From Citrobacter sp. On2M (GTDB lineage Bacteria; Pseudomonadota; Gammaproteobacteria; Enterobacterales; Enterobacteriaceae), in assembly GCF_018035235.1 (NCBI RefSeq), contig NZ_WPCV01000004.1, forward strand, positions 62,001-126,000: 64,000 bases of DNA, read 5' to 3'. The position numbers and the translations under genes were made by a program. Below the pieces are notes generated by a model. The model was not told where the DNA came from. It did no database searches and worked only from the letters and a program-made list of their open reading frames with translations. This document shows positions 21,143 through 30,294 of the stretch, piece by piece (the stretch's first letter is position 1; each line of letters starts with the position of its first letter).

Positions 21143-22231
21143 TCACCCTGTAAACGATTCTACCTTTTCGAACGCCGTGCGCAGGGTATCCGGGGTTAAC
21201 GTCACCGCTAGCGCGTGAATGGATTCTACCGGGCGCAGAGTGTGGGCAATCACCTTATCAATCTCGGCCTGATTCTTGATATCCACATCTAATTGAGCCA
21301 GCCGCGTTGGCAGGTTGAAGCGCTGATAAGCGGCTATCAATTGCGCCAGTGCATCATCTTGTTCCAGCAGCGCGCTCTGCACCAGTATGCCGTACGCCAC
21401 TTTGGTGCCGTGTAAAAACCTCTCCGTTTGCGGAAGGACGGTCAGGCCATTGTGTACCGAATGTGCTGCCGCCACCCGGGTGTAACGTTCGCCCAGACCG
21501 CCAACCATGCCGCCTCCGGCAATAATGGCATCAACCACATCGCAAAATGTGCGGCTTAACTTGCCTTGTTGTTTATCGGCTAGCGCCTGCTCGCTGCTTT
21601 CCAGCAGGACATCGCGGATCGTCTGTGCGGCATGGATACCCAGGCGTACGGTCAACGGCAAAGTTTCCGGCTGAGGCGCGAGAACGACAGCTTCATACCA
21701 CTTCGCCAGCGTATCGCCGATCCCCGCCAGTAAATACTCCTCTGGGGCGTTGAGTATGATTTCCGGCTCTACCAGTACGAGAAAATTAGCATCATCGAAA
21801 ATGTCAAAATGTAGCGCCTGGCCAGCATCGTTGTACCAGACAGAGAGCGGTGTCCAGGCCGCGCAGGTGGCGGCAATGGTCGGGATCGCCACGAAAGGCA
21901 AACCGAGACGACGAGCCAGCGCTTTGGCGGTGTCGAGCAAGGTTCCGCCGCCCACGCCAATCACCACGCTGCGATCCTCTCCTGACAGTTTTTGCAGTTC
22001 AGTTACATCGGTTTCGCTGCAGTGTCCTGTGAACAACAGGCGCTTAGCTTCGGCAAGATGAAATGCATCTGGCAGATAAGGGCGGGCCGCATCAATGGCG
22101 CGCTCACCATAAACCCAGACAGCGTGTGAGAGTTGATCGGCAGTGAAAAAATCGTTGAGTCTTGACAGGCTGCCGGTATGGGAAAAATAGTTGGCCGGGC
22201 CGGTGACGACGCGAATCTCGGTATTACTCAT
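21143..22231 (-). CDS. hcxA: Hydroxycarboxylate dehydrogenase A (YbdH)
   Basis: HcxA/YbdH belongs to the iron-containing alcohol dehydrogenase / glycerol dehydrogenase family and reduces 2-oxo acids such as 2-oxobutanoate and 2-oxoglutarate. The protein is 362 residues, like E. coli. Visible motifs are the nucleotide-binding VVIGVGGGTLLDTAKALARR, PTIAATCAAWTPLSV and the metal-ligand region VHNGLTVLPQTERFLHGTKVAYG. The start ATG at 22231 (MSNTEIRVVTGP) matches the family; an upstream in-frame start adds 25 unconserved residues. It diverges from ybdL across MetJ-type boxes, suggesting a methionine-salvage role. Confidence 0.94.
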   Translation of the reverse strand: MSNTEIRVVTGPANYFSHTGSLSRLNDFFTADQLSHAVWVYGERAIDAARPYLPDAFHLAEAKRLLFTGHCSETDVTELQKLSGEDRSVVIGVGGGTLLDTAKALARRLGLPFVAIPTIAATCAAWTPLSVWYNDAGQALHFDIFDDANFLVLVEPEIILNAPEEYLLAGIGDTLAKWYEAVVLAPQPETLPLTVRLGIHAAQTIRDVLLESSEQALADKQQGKLSRTFCDVVDAIIAGGGMVGGLGERYTRVAAAHSVHNGLTVLPQTERFLHGTKVAYGILVQSALLEQDDALAQLIAAYQRFNLPTRLAQLDVDIKNQAEIDKVIAHTLRPVESIHALAVTLTPDTLRTAFEKVESFTG

Positions 22232-22280
22232 GTTGTGTTTGTCCTTTTGGCTGTCCTGTCCTGGCAGGTTATTTTTATAT

Positions 22281-22296
22281 AGACGTCTGAACGTCT
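22281..22296. promoter_or_regulatory. Tandem MetJ boxes between ybdH and ybdL
   Basis: A perfect met box AGACGTCT (22281-22288) is followed directly by a 6-of-8 copy (22289-22296). MetJ binds two or more adjacent boxes. The location between the divergent hcxA and the methionine aminotransferase gene ybdL fits methionine-responsive repression of both. Confidence 0.75.
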
Positions 22297-22364
22297 TGAT
22301 TGCCAAATGCTAGCATCGTGCTATAGTGGCTTCAACCACAACATCACACGCTGGGATAACAATA

Positions 22365-23525
22365 ATGAGTAATAACCCGCTGATTCCGCAAAGCAAACTA
22401 CCTAATCTGGGCACCACTATTTTCACGCAAATGAGCGCGCTGGCGCAGCAGCATCAGGCCATTAACCTCTCGCAGGGATTTCCTGATTTTGACGGTCCAC
22501 TTTTTTTGCAGGAACGTCTGGCGTATCACGTCGCGTATGGTGCAAACCAGTATGCGCCGATGACGGGTGTGCAGCCGCTGCGCGAAGCTATTGCGGATAA
22601 AACCACGCAGTTATACGGCTTTAGTCCCGACGCAAATAGTGAAGTGACCGTCACCGCAGGGGCAACGGAAGCATTGTACGCCGCAATTACGGCGCTGGTG
22701 CGTCAGGGTGATGAGGTGATTTGTTTTGACCCAAGTTACGATAGCTATGCGCCTGCGGTCGAATTATCCGGCGGGGTGGTGAAACGTATCGCGCTGCAAC
22801 CGCCGTCTTTTCGCGTCGACTGGCGGGCGTTTAGCGCTTTGCTCAGCGAACGTACCCGGCTGGTGATCCTTAACACACCGCATAACCCTTCTGCCACCGT
22901 GTGGCATCACGCCGATTTTGATGCGCTGTGGCAGGCGATTAAAGAACGCGAGATCTTTGTCATCAGTGATGAAGTTTATGAACATATCTGCTTCGCTGAA
23001 CAGGGTCATGCCAGCGTGCTGGCGCATCCCCAGCTACGTGAACGCGCTGTTGCCGTTTCATCATTTGGTAAGACTTATCATATGACCGGCTGGAAAGTTG
23101 GCTACTGCGTCGCGCCTGCCGCCATTAGCGCAGAATTGCGCAAGGTTCACCAGTATCTGACGTTTTCTGTCAATACGCCGGCGCAGCTGGCGCTGGCGGA
23201 TATGCTGCGCGAAGATCCAGCGCACTATCATGAGCTGCCAGCATTTTATCAGCAAAAACGCGACATATTGGTGAATGCCTTGCGTGATAGCCGCCTGGAA
23301 ATACTCCCGTGTGAAGGCACGTATTTTCTGTTGGTCGATTACAGTGCTGTCTCTACGCTTAACGACGTTGAGTTTTGCCAGTGGCTAACGACTGAGGTGG
23401 GCGTTGCGGCGATCCCGTTGTCGGTTTTTTGCGCCGATCCTTTTCCGCATAAGTTGATTCGCCTCTGTTTTGCCAAGCAAGAATCGACGCTACTAGCGGC
23501 AGCCGAACGTTTGGTTTCGCTATAG
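22365..23525 (+). CDS. ybdL: Methionine aminotransferase YbdL
   Basis: YbdL is a PLP-dependent class I/II aminotransferase preferring methionine, histidine and phenylalanine. The 386-residue protein equals E. coli YbdL. Motifs include SQGFPDFDGP, GATEALYAAI, NTPHNPSATVW, SDEVYEHI, and the PLP lysine K236 in SSFGKTYHMTGWK. A late Arg follows in KLIRLCFAK. The ATG at 22365 (MSNNPLIPQSK) is chosen by homology. MetJ boxes lie upstream. Confidence 0.96.
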   Translation: MSNNPLIPQSKLPNLGTTIFTQMSALAQQHQAINLSQGFPDFDGPLFLQERLAYHVAYGANQYAPMTGVQPLREAIADKTTQLYGFSPDANSEVTVTAGATEALYAAITALVRQGDEVICFDPSYDSYAPAVELSGGVVKRIALQPPSFRVDWRAFSALLSERTRLVILNTPHNPSATVWHHADFDALWQAIKEREIFVISDEVYEHICFAEQGHASVLAHPQLRERAVAVSSFGKTYHMTGWKVGYCVAPAAISAELRKVHQYLTFSVNTPAQLALADMLREDPAHYHELPAFYQQKRDILVNALRDSRLEILPCEGTYFLLVDYSAVSTLNDVEFCQWLTTEVGVAAIPLSVFCADPFPHKLIRLCFAKQESTLLAAAERLVSL

Positions 23526-24155
23526 CTATTTCACCGTCCAGGCTTTAGAGAATCGACGGTCGGCAAACAACTCTTGCAGGCCGTTGATTTGTTTTAGACG
23601 TAAAACCTCATCGTCGTCCATACCTAGCTCTTTACTTATTTTCTCTTCACTCCACCCCAGCTGTGATAATTCACGAACGATTTCCGACATAGCGTGAATT
23701 TGATGCCGCCCGCGAGCACGGTTATGGCGAATGGTCGCTGCCATACGTTCGTGGCGTTCGCGTTGTAAACAGGTGACGGGCAGATAGCCATGCAGGCGTG
23801 ATCTCAGCAATAGCTTGCTTTTACCTAACTCATGACGGTGAAATCCATCGACGATTTCATAGTCTTCCGCCGTTGACTGGACCACCACAATAGGTTGAGT
23901 GAATCCGTCGGCTTCGATGGATCTCAGCAGCAACTTTTTCTCCGGCGGGGCAACGTTATTGGGATTGTAATCGTTGGGCGAGATATGATCATTTTTAACC
24001 CATAACACACAATCGACAGGCTCATCGCGAAAGGGGCTGACGCTGTGTATCGCCATTCTGAATTGATTGATCGCTTCAATTCGCTCTTCTTCTGACAGGC
24101 CAGAAAGAAAACCAGTGAGTTCCTGAGTTAATCGTTGCTGCATAAAATCCCCCAT
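23526..24155 (-). CDS. ybdM: ParB/Srx-like protein YbdM (IbrB family)
   Basis: YbdM is a 209-residue ParB/sulfiredoxin-fold protein related to IbrB. Residues about 55-125 carry NDYNPNNVAPPEKK and the box IVDGFHRHELGK (His/Arg in DGFHRHE at 103-109), like the ParB/Srx catalytic loop. A ParB-type helix-turn-helix follows (SEIVRELSQLGWSEEKIS, about 155-175). It overlaps the 3' end of ybdN by 28 nt, implying co-translation. A second ATG at 24143 has a better GGGGG site 6 nt away and may be the real start. No biochemical function is established. Confidence 0.85.
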   Translation of the reverse strand: MGDFMQQRLTQELTGFLSGLSEEERIEAINQFRMAIHSVSPFRDEPVDCVLWVKNDHISPNDYNPNNVAPPEKKLLLRSIEADGFTQPIVVVQSTAEDYEIVDGFHRHELGKSKLLLRSRLHGYLPVTCLQRERHERMAATIRHNRARGRHQIHAMSEIVRELSQLGWSEEKISKELGMDDDEVLRLKQINGLQELFADRRFSKAWTVK

Positions 24156-25351
24156 TCCTGGCGTTTTGTTTTCATACGTTCGTTATAACGTTGGTAGTTT
24201 TTAGGTTTTGTTGGGCTAAAAGAAAGTGCCCGGCACCAGTAGTCATTATTCAGCAAGACTTTGCAGATACGCCGCCACGATGGAATATCCTTTGAACCAA
24301 TATCTTTTTCCTGAATTTGCGGGATATTGTCCATGCCCTTTTTCTTATACCACTGTAAATAAACGGCGATTTTATTGCGGTAATGTTCTGCAGTCGTCTC
24401 TGGCATGCTGTTCAATAGCAGCATGGCATATTCCTGCCAGCTTAAATGCTCTGGTTTGAGTATTTTCCGGTGACCGTAAAAATGATTATCATGTCCAGCG
24501 TAAATTCCCCCGCTTTTGACGCCGCTAACACGGGCGCACATGGCTGCCCAGCGCTCGGGTTCAATGACATGATATAGCCATAATCCCTGGCGCTGTTCCG
24601 GGCCAAAGGGCTCACAAATGCGCATGTAGCGCGTTGGGACACCAGCCTGATACATCAGGTTGTATAGGGGATTGCTCGGCATTCTGGTTTTTGCAAACCA
24701 GGTCCATATATCGGCGGTTTTCCAGTCATAAAGCGGATAAATATACCAGGTGTGCCCGCCGGGGGCGCTGGTAGTCCAGGGTTTATCATCGGCAAAACGT
24801 TGCTTATGAGAATTGGCGATAGCGACGAAACGATTGTATGACTCATCGGCGCGGATGCCCACCATCATGGCGGCTGGTCGTTTCTCTGAAAACCAGTCAG
24901 CAAATTCACGAACAAATTGTTCAAATGTCATGCCGGGTTGATAGAAAGAGAAGAACTCAGGGTCGGTTATAGCATCCGCAGGTGGTTGACGAACCCACGG
25001 TGTATCAGGTTCCCAGCACTGCCATTCGGGTTGAAATTGTGAGAGTGAATTTTGGGTGGTGAGCGGTAAGGCCACCCAATAAAATCGTTCAATGACATCG
25101 GCATAACGTTCACGTAGAGCTACTACATAGTCGATAGTGCAGGAAAATTGTGCTTCCCAGTCGATAAACAGGACGTTAATTTTTTTTCCTAACTGACGAG
25201 CGAGCGTGGCTGTCAGGTGTAGCATTAGCCCTGAATCTTTTCCTCCAGAGAATGAGACGCACACGCGTGGCAGAGTTTCTAGTGTCCAGGTTATGCGTTC
25301 CTGAGCGGCCTCCAGAACATTTTGTACCAGAGGAATTTTATAAACAGACAT
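24128..25351 (-). CDS. ybdN: PP-loop ATPase / PAPS-reductase-like protein YbdN (IbrA family)
   Basis: YbdN has a PP-loop (adenine-nucleotide alpha-hydrolase) domain of the PAPS-reductase type followed by a DUF3440-like C-terminal region. SGGKDSGLML is at 35-44. A second conserved block is VGIRADESYNRF, and PLYDWKTADIW follows as in sulfurtransferase-like PP-loop enzymes. The 407 residues agree with E. coli YbdN. DndC of DNA phosphorothioation shares this fold, and IbrA is a closer relative. The gene is translationally coupled to ybdM. Reaction and substrate are unknown. Confidence 0.87.
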   Translation of the reverse strand: MSVYKIPLVQNVLEAAQERITWTLETLPRVCVSFSGGKDSGLMLHLTATLARQLGKKINVLFIDWEAQFSCTIDYVVALRERYADVIERFYWVALPLTTQNSLSQFQPEWQCWEPDTPWVRQPPADAITDPEFFSFYQPGMTFEQFVREFADWFSEKRPAAMMVGIRADESYNRFVAIANSHKQRFADDKPWTTSAPGGHTWYIYPLYDWKTADIWTWFAKTRMPSNPLYNLMYQAGVPTRYMRICEPFGPEQRQGLWLYHVIEPERWAAMCARVSGVKSGGIYAGHDNHFYGHRKILKPEHLSWQEYAMLLLNSMPETTAEHYRNKIAVYLQWYKKKGMDNIPQIQEKDIGSKDIPSWRRICKVLLNNDYWCRALSFSPTKPKNYQRYNERMKTKRQEWGILCSND

Positions 25352-25520
25352 ATCAAGTCCATATCGGCATCTTATTATTTACAGACATAATAAATGCTTG
25401 TAATTGGATATGCCAGTTTATGTGTTATGCAATTTACGCTGCATTCTTTATTTGTATGGTTCGACAGAGATTATTCTCTGGATGAATTAAATTTATTGAT
25501 TGAATATATCACTTGCTGCT

Positions 25521-26426
25521 TTAAATAATATTCTGGCTGATTCTTGCTATGTATTCAGCGAAAGCATTATTGTTGAGTGAGGCTCTGTTGTACATTAAAT
25601 AAAGTGTAATGGATGGTAATGTAAAATCAATATTGATCTCTTTTAAATCTAAAGAAGTACGATAGTATTCGTATATAGCCCGAGGAATAACGCCGATTAT
25701 GTCCGTGCTGGCAATGATATTGGTGATTGAGATCGTCGAATCGCTGCTGAAACCAATGTTACGATTGATTAAAGCATTATCTATTTGTGACTGGAAGTTT
25801 TTAATACCTTCATTTTCAGTAAGAAAAAATGTAAACTGCTCTTGTATAATGTCATCAATCGTACTTGACTCATTGATTCTTGAGTGATTTTTTCTGCAAG
25901 CCAGGACATGCTCGAGTGTTGTGAATGGCGTACAGATAATGGAGCGGTTATTGATTGACTCTGTCGTAATGACCAGGTCAGCCTTGCGGTATACCAATAT
26001 GTTCTCCGCCGTTTCTGAGGAGATTAATATATCGTGATGCTCAATTTCGATATCTGACTCATCTCTGAGAGAATGAATTAACTCGTTGATAATCAGTCTG
26101 GTTGCAAATTGCGGGCTGTAAATAACAAATTTTTTGCTCAGACTGGAACTGTGCATTATGTTTATTGTTTGTTCCAGATTGTTGAGGTTTTTCTCAAGAT
26201 GATGATGAAGATTAATGCCTGTCACCGTCGGGGTAATACCCTTACCGGAACGAATAAACAGTGGATCATTAAATTGCGTACGCAGTCGCTGCAACGACTG
26301 ACTAACAGCAGAAGGTGTAATATACAGCGTTTCAGCAGCCTTACTGATGCTCAAATGTTGATAAATACACTCAAATATAACCAGTAGATTGAGATCGAAT
26401 TTTTTAAGGTCGTAGAGATTAGCCAT
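25521..26426 (-). CDS. ybdO: LysR-type regulator YbdO
   Basis: YbdO is a LysR-family transcription factor of 301 residues. The N-terminal winged helix-turn-helix is evident in LLVIFECIYQHLSISKAAETLYITPSAVSQSLQRLR, with the recognition helix around residues 35-50. The C-terminal part is a substrate-binding-protein-like effector domain. The coding sequence is noticeably AT-rich compared with neighbours, as in E. coli, which hints at older acquisition or H-NS silencing. Flanking gaps (25352-25520 and 26427-26632) are AT-rich and hold no further gene. Its targets cannot be told from this sequence. Confidence 0.9.
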   Translation of the reverse strand: MANLYDLKKFDLNLLVIFECIYQHLSISKAAETLYITPSAVSQSLQRLRTQFNDPLFIRSGKGITPTVTGINLHHHLEKNLNNLEQTINIMHSSSLSKKFVIYSPQFATRLIINELIHSLRDESDIEIEHHDILISSETAENILVYRKADLVITTESINNRSIICTPFTTLEHVLACRKNHSRINESSTIDDIIQEQFTFFLTENEGIKNFQSQIDNALINRNIGFSSDSTISITNIIASTDIIGVIPRAIYEYYRTSLDLKEINIDFTLPSITLYLMYNRASLNNNAFAEYIARISQNII

Positions 26427-26632
26427 ATATGCCTTCCAATAATAGTTATGTTGAGAAAAATAAAGATTTTGAATATTTTAAATGGTAGTTATTCTGGTAG
26501 TTTATGTTTCTGTGCTTAATGAATCATTAACTTTAACTAAAATAGCACAATCTGCGTAATTTTCACGAGGGGAATTTGAATTGTGCTGAGTGATTGAAAT
26601 GAGAACGATAACAATCACTCATTCTATTACCT

Positions 26633-27379
26633 TTATTTATTTCCCATGATAATGTTTAATTTATCCTTATCGGGCAACCCGACCTCCTGTTGTAACGTAT
26701 TGTCCTTGCTCATGTAATAGATAGCCGGCGTTACGTTAGCCCCCAGGTCATCCATCAACTTTTGATTGATATTCAATACTTTCATCTGTTCTGGGGGGAC
26801 GGCGGTCGGGATTTCCAACTTTATTTTCCCACCAGATGCCTCATAGTCATGCCAGGTTTTGGCCGGATCTTTTGCGGCCAGAATCGCAGCGGCGGTAGCC
26901 GGACTTTCGGGTTTAATTACGCCAACCAGCAATGTGCGCAACTGAACTTTTCCGGAATCCACCCACGGGCGCGCCTGCTGCCAGAATTGTTTACAATAAG
27001 GACAGAAAGGATCGGCAAACACGTAGACAATGACTGGTGCCTCTTTTTTCCCGTCCAGGATCCAGGATGCCTTTTCCATCCGTTGCCACATCTCGCGACC
27101 TGCAGGGGCATAAACCTCTTTTTCGATTAGCGCATTGCTGAGGTTTTCTCCTTTTTCGTTATACATGTAGCCCGAGATGGCATGTTTACCGTCAGGCGTG
27201 ACGTAGATAGTAACGCCCATATCCTGGTATTTTCCCAGATAGCCTTTCATTCCTCCCGGCGCGTCGAAGGGTTTCAGGATAGTAATGCCCTGTTTCTCAA
27301 TCGCTTTAACAGGAGCAGGCAGTTCTTCGGCATACACCACTGCAGGGAGCAGGCTTAAAAGTAAGGTGCGTTTAAACAT
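26633..27379 (-). CDS. dsbG: Periplasmic sulfenic-acid reductase/isomerase DsbG
   Basis: DsbG is a periplasmic thioredoxin-fold protein that protects single cysteines from over-oxidation and is kept reduced by DsbD. It has 248 residues, a 17-residue signal peptide (cut after VYA), an N-terminal dimerisation domain, and the active site [10 protein letters not shown] with Cys126 and Cys129. The cis-Pro region is VTPAIYY. It diverges from ahpC. Both respond to OxyR in E. coli, and the shared intergenic region has an OxyR-like motif. Confidence 0.96.
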   Translation of the reverse strand: MFKRTLLLSLLPAVVYAEELPAPVKAIEKQGITILKPFDAPGGMKGYLGKYQDMGVTIYVTPDGKHAISGYMYNEKGENLSNALIEKEVYAPAGREMWQRMEKASWILDGKKEAPVIVYVFADPFCPYCKQFWQQARPWVDSGKVQLRTLLVGVIKPESPATAAAILAAKDPAKTWHDYEASGGKIKLEIPTAVPPEQMKVLNINQKLMDDLGANVTPAIYYMSKDNTLQQEVGLPDKDKLNIIMGNK

Positions 27380-27425
27380 TGATTTTCCTTATAAAATAAG
27401 AAGGACAGGGGACTCTGTTGTAAAA

Positions 27426-27491
27426 CCTATCGCAGCCATAGGTAAGATCGACCGTCCATCGATTGCCCTTTCTTTAGTTGGGTGATGTAAT
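27426..27491 (+). promoter_or_regulatory. OxyR-type region and putative ahpC promoter
   Basis: A TATCG/ATAGG/ATCG-rich stretch at about 27428-27462 resembles an OxyR contact array. It abuts a candidate -35 TTGCCC (27463-27468), a 17-bp spacer and a -10 TGTAAT (27486-27491). This predicts transcription from about 27498. The OxyR match is approximate; the placement agrees with known OxyR control of ahpC. Confidence 0.5.
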
Positions 27492-27505
27492 CCCAATCGC
27501 TGTTA

Positions 27506-27616
27506 CGACCTTTGTTAAGGTAATGTAGAGCGCAACACATAGCCAGTCCTGCTGGCACTGATGTTACCTGCGGGTAGCTCGGGTAATGGGGCTCCCTGCA
27601 AAGGGGGCCTTTTTTA
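27506..27616 (+). promoter_or_regulatory. Structured ahpC leader with terminator/antiterminator
   Basis: The 374-bp dsbG-ahpC gap (27380-27753) has no ORF but a folded leader. GGTAATGT (27519-27526) pairs with ATGTTACC (27561-27568) around a GCCAG/CTGGC hairpin. A terminator stem is formed by 27590-27596 with 27603-27609, followed by TTTTTT. An alternative helix joins 27570-27580 to 27589-27599 and would consume the terminator's 5' arm. This looks like conditional termination upstream of ahpC or a short terminated RNA. It is inferred by eye only. Confidence 0.5.
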
Positions 27617-27753
27617 CTTTTATCGTTAAGTTCACAACATGTGTTTGAGTGGGTTGTTAGTTATCGCTTATTGATTTGATAAAGGAAACGCATTAGCCCT
27701 GCGAAGAGATTTTCGTTAACTTATCTCTCAACGAAAACACGGAGGAAGTACAG

Positions 27754-28317
27754 ATGTCTTTGATTAATACTAAAATTAAACCTTTCAAAAACCAGGCGTT
27801 CAAAAACGGTGAGTTCATCGAAGTAACCGAGAAAGATACCGAAGGTCGCTGGAGCGTCTTCTTCTTCTACCCGGCTGACTTTACTTTCGTATGCCCGACC
27901 GAATTGGGTGACGTTGCAGACCATTATGAAGAACTGCAGAAACTGGGCGTAGATGTCTATTCCGTCTCTACTGACACCCACTTCACTCACAAGGCATGGC
28001 ACAGCAGCTCTGACACTATCGCGAAAATCAAATACGCGATGATCGGTGACCCGACTGGCGCCCTGACCCGTAACTTCGACAACATGCGTGAAGATGAAGG
28101 TCTGGCTGATCGCGCAACTTTCGTTGTTGACCCGCAGGGTATCATCCAGGCAATCGAAGTTACCGCTGAAGGTATCGGCCGTGATGCATCTGACCTGCTG
28201 CGCAAAATTAAAGCTGCTCAGTACGTCGCTTCTCACCCAGGTGAAGTTTGCCCGGCGAAATGGAAAGAAGGTGAAGCGACCTTAGCGCCATCTTTAGATC
28301 TGGTCGGCAAGATCTAA
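27754..28317 (+). CDS. ahpC: Alkyl hydroperoxide reductase peroxiredoxin subunit AhpC
   Basis: AhpC is the 2-Cys peroxiredoxin that reduces hydrogen peroxide, organic hydroperoxides and peroxynitrite. At 187 residues it is essentially the E. coli protein. The peroxidatic Cys is in FTFVCPTE (Cys47) and the resolving Cys is in GEVCPAKW near residue 166. GGAGG lies before the ATG. It forms an operon with ahpF, which recycles it. Confidence 0.98.
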   Translation: MSLINTKIKPFKNQAFKNGEFIEVTEKDTEGRWSVFFFYPADFTFVCPTELGDVADHYEELQKLGVDVYSVSTDTHFTHKAWHSSSDTIAKIKYAMIGDPTGALTRNFDNMREDEGLADRATFVVDPQGIIQAIEVTAEGIGRDASDLLRKIKAAQYVASHPGEVCPAKWKEGEATLAPSLDLVGKI

Positions 28318-28363
28318 GCCAGTTTTGCCTTGCGGTGATGCGCTTGCACAGGCCTATGAAACC

Positions 28364-28420
28364 GTAGGCCGGTAAACGAAGTGCCACCCGGCAATCAATG
28401 GGCGCAGACGCGCCCATTTC
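28364..28420. repeat. REP-like unit and hairpin between ahpC and ahpF
   Basis: GTAGGCCGG and CCCGGCAATC (about 28364-28396) match REP ends. A strong hairpin follows, AATGGGCG (28397-28404) with CGCCCATT (28411-28418). The 186-bp gap probably stabilises ahpC mRNA and attenuates ahpF, giving more AhpC than AhpF. Confidence 0.65.
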
Positions 28421-28503
28421 ATTCCAGCACCATGACGCAAGTTGCATTAATGCAGTCCAGCGAAGTCGGCTTGCATGATGATGTTTTCAGAGAGGGAAGA
28501 AGA

Positions 28504-30069
28504 ATGCTCGACACAAATATGAAAACCCAGCTCAGGGCTTACCTTGAGAAACTGACCAAACCTGTTGAGTTGATTGCTACGCTGGATGACAGCGCTAAAT
28601 CGGCAGAAATCAAGGAACTGCTGACTGAAATTGCTGAATTGTCAGAAAAAGTCACCTTCAAAGAAGACAATACTCTGGCGGTACGTAAGCCATCGTTTCT
28701 GATTACTAACCCCGGTTCTCATCAGGGACCACGCTTTGCCGGTTCTCCTCTGGGTCATGAATTTACCTCTCTGGTGCTGGCGCTGCTGTGGACCGGCGGT
28801 CATCCGTCAAAAGAAGCGCAGGCGTTGCTGGAGCAAATCCGCGATCTCGACGGTGATTTTGAGTTTGAAACCTATTATTCGCTTTCCTGCCATAACTGTC
28901 CGGACGTAGTGCAAGCGCTGAACCTGATGTCTGTACTCAACCCCCGTATCAAGCATACGGCGATTGACGGCGGGACATTCCAGAACGAAATCACCGAGCG
29001 CAACGTGATGGGCGTTCCAGCGGTCTATATGAACGGCAAAGAGTTCGGTCAGGGTCGTATGACGCTGACTGAGATCGTGGCGAAAGTGGATACCGGTGCA
29101 GAAAAACGTGCAGCCGAAGAGCTGAACAAGCGCGATGCCTATGATGTGCTGATTGTCGGTTCTGGTCCTGCGGGCGCGGCAGCGGCGGTGTACTCTGCAC
29201 GTAAAGGTATTCGCACCGGACTGATGGGCGAACGCTTTGGTGGTCAGGTTCTTGATACCGTTGATATTGAAAACTATATCTCGGTGCCCAAAACTGAAGG
29301 TCAGAAACTGGCCGGCGCGCTGAAAGCACACGTTGATGATTATGATGTTGATGTGATCGACAGCCAGAGCGCGAGCAAACTGGTCCCGGCGGCGCAGGAA
29401 GGCGGTCTACATCAGATCGAAACGGCATCCGGTGCAGTGCTGAAAGCTCGCAGTATTATCATTGCTACTGGTGCGAAATGGCGCAACATGAACGTGCCGG
29501 GCGAAGATCAGTATCGCACCAAGGGCGTAACCTACTGCCCACACTGCGATGGCCCGCTGTTTAAAGGCAAGCGCGTCGCAGTGATTGGCGGCGGTAACTC
29601 TGGTGTTGAGGCCGCAATCGACCTCGCTGGTATTGTTGAACATGTCACGCTGCTGGAGTTTGCTCCAGAAATGAAGGCCGATCAGGTGCTGCAGAATAAA
29701 CTTCGCAGTCTGAAAAACGTCGATATCATTCTCAACGCGCAAACGACAGAAGTGAAAGGCGATGGCAGCAAAGTCACTGGTCTGGCGTATCGTGATCGCG
29801 TAAGCGGCGATGTTCACAGCGTAGAACTGGCTGGTATTTTTGTACAGATTGGTCTGTTGCCAAATACCAACTGGCTGGAAGGTGCCGTTGAGCGTAATCG
29901 CATGGGTGAAATCATCATTGATGCCAAGTGCGAAACGAGCGTTAAGGGCGTTTTTGCTGCCGGTGATTGCACCACCGTACCGTATAAGCAGATTATCATT
30001 GCGACCGGCGAAGGTGCCAAGGCATCATTGAGTTCGTTTGATTATCTGATTCGCACGACAGTAGCATAA
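28504..30069 (+). CDS. ahpF: Alkyl hydroperoxide reductase flavoprotein AhpF
   Basis: AhpF is the NADH:peroxiredoxin reductase that recycles AhpC. The 521 residues match E. coli. An N-terminal tandem thioredoxin-like domain has Cys129-His-Asn-Cys132. A thioredoxin-reductase-like part has the FAD motif [12 protein letters not shown], the redox centre CPHC, the NADH motif [12 protein letters not shown] and the FAD-closing [12 protein letters not shown]. The ATG at 28504 ([10 protein letters not shown]) is chosen by homology; an upstream in-frame extension is not conserved. Confidence 0.98.
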   Translation: MLDTNMKTQLRAYLEKLTKPVELIATLDDSAKSAEIKELLTEIAELSEKVTFKEDNTLAVRKPSFLITNPGSHQGPRFAGSPLGHEFTSLVLALLWTGGHPSKEAQALLEQIRDLDGDFEFETYYSLSCHNCPDVVQALNLMSVLNPRIKHTAIDGGTFQNEITERNVMGVPAVYMNGKEFGQGRMTLTEIVAKVDTGAEKRAAEELNKRDAYDVLIVGSGPAGAAAAVYSARKGIRTGLMGERFGGQVLDTVDIENYISVPKTEGQKLAGALKAHVDDYDVDVIDSQSASKLVPAAQEGGLHQIETASGAVLKARSIIIATGAKWRNMNVPGEDQYRTKGVTYCPHCDGPLFKGKRVAVIGGGNSGVEAAIDLAGIVEHVTLLEFAPEMKADQVLQNKLRSLKNVDIILNAQTTEVKGDGSKVTGLAYRDRVSGDVHSVELAGIFVQIGLLPNTNWLEGAVERNRMGEIIIDAKCETSVKGVFAAGDCTTVPYKQIIIATGEGAKASLSSFDYLIRTTVA

Positions 30070-30094
30070 AAAAGTAAGACACACCTGCAATACC

Positions 30095-30128
30095 AAAACC
30101 GCCAGTTTTCCTCTGGCGGTTTTTTTTA
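30095..30128 (+). terminator. Rho-independent terminator after ahpF
   Basis: AACCGCCAG pairs with CTGGCGGTT around a 7-nt loop, followed by a run of eight T. It closes the ahpCF operon. Confidence 0.93.
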
Positions 30129-30294
30129 TTTCCGCCGCTCACAAATTTTCAATTCCTGAAACAATAAAACGCATAAAACATTACTTAAGTTAGCCTGATC
30201 ATTTTTTTAGTCAAAGAAAGCGTTAGCGTTTCATTTATTATATTAACCCACATTATGTTCTTATTTATTTTATGAATAAATGGTTGGTTAATTC

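Noticed and set aside
20984-21218. Small ORFs (66-71 codons) downstream of ybdD
   Set aside because: They run through the hairpin terminator and the ERIC-like stretch and into antisense of ybdH, and have no ribosome site or conserved pattern.
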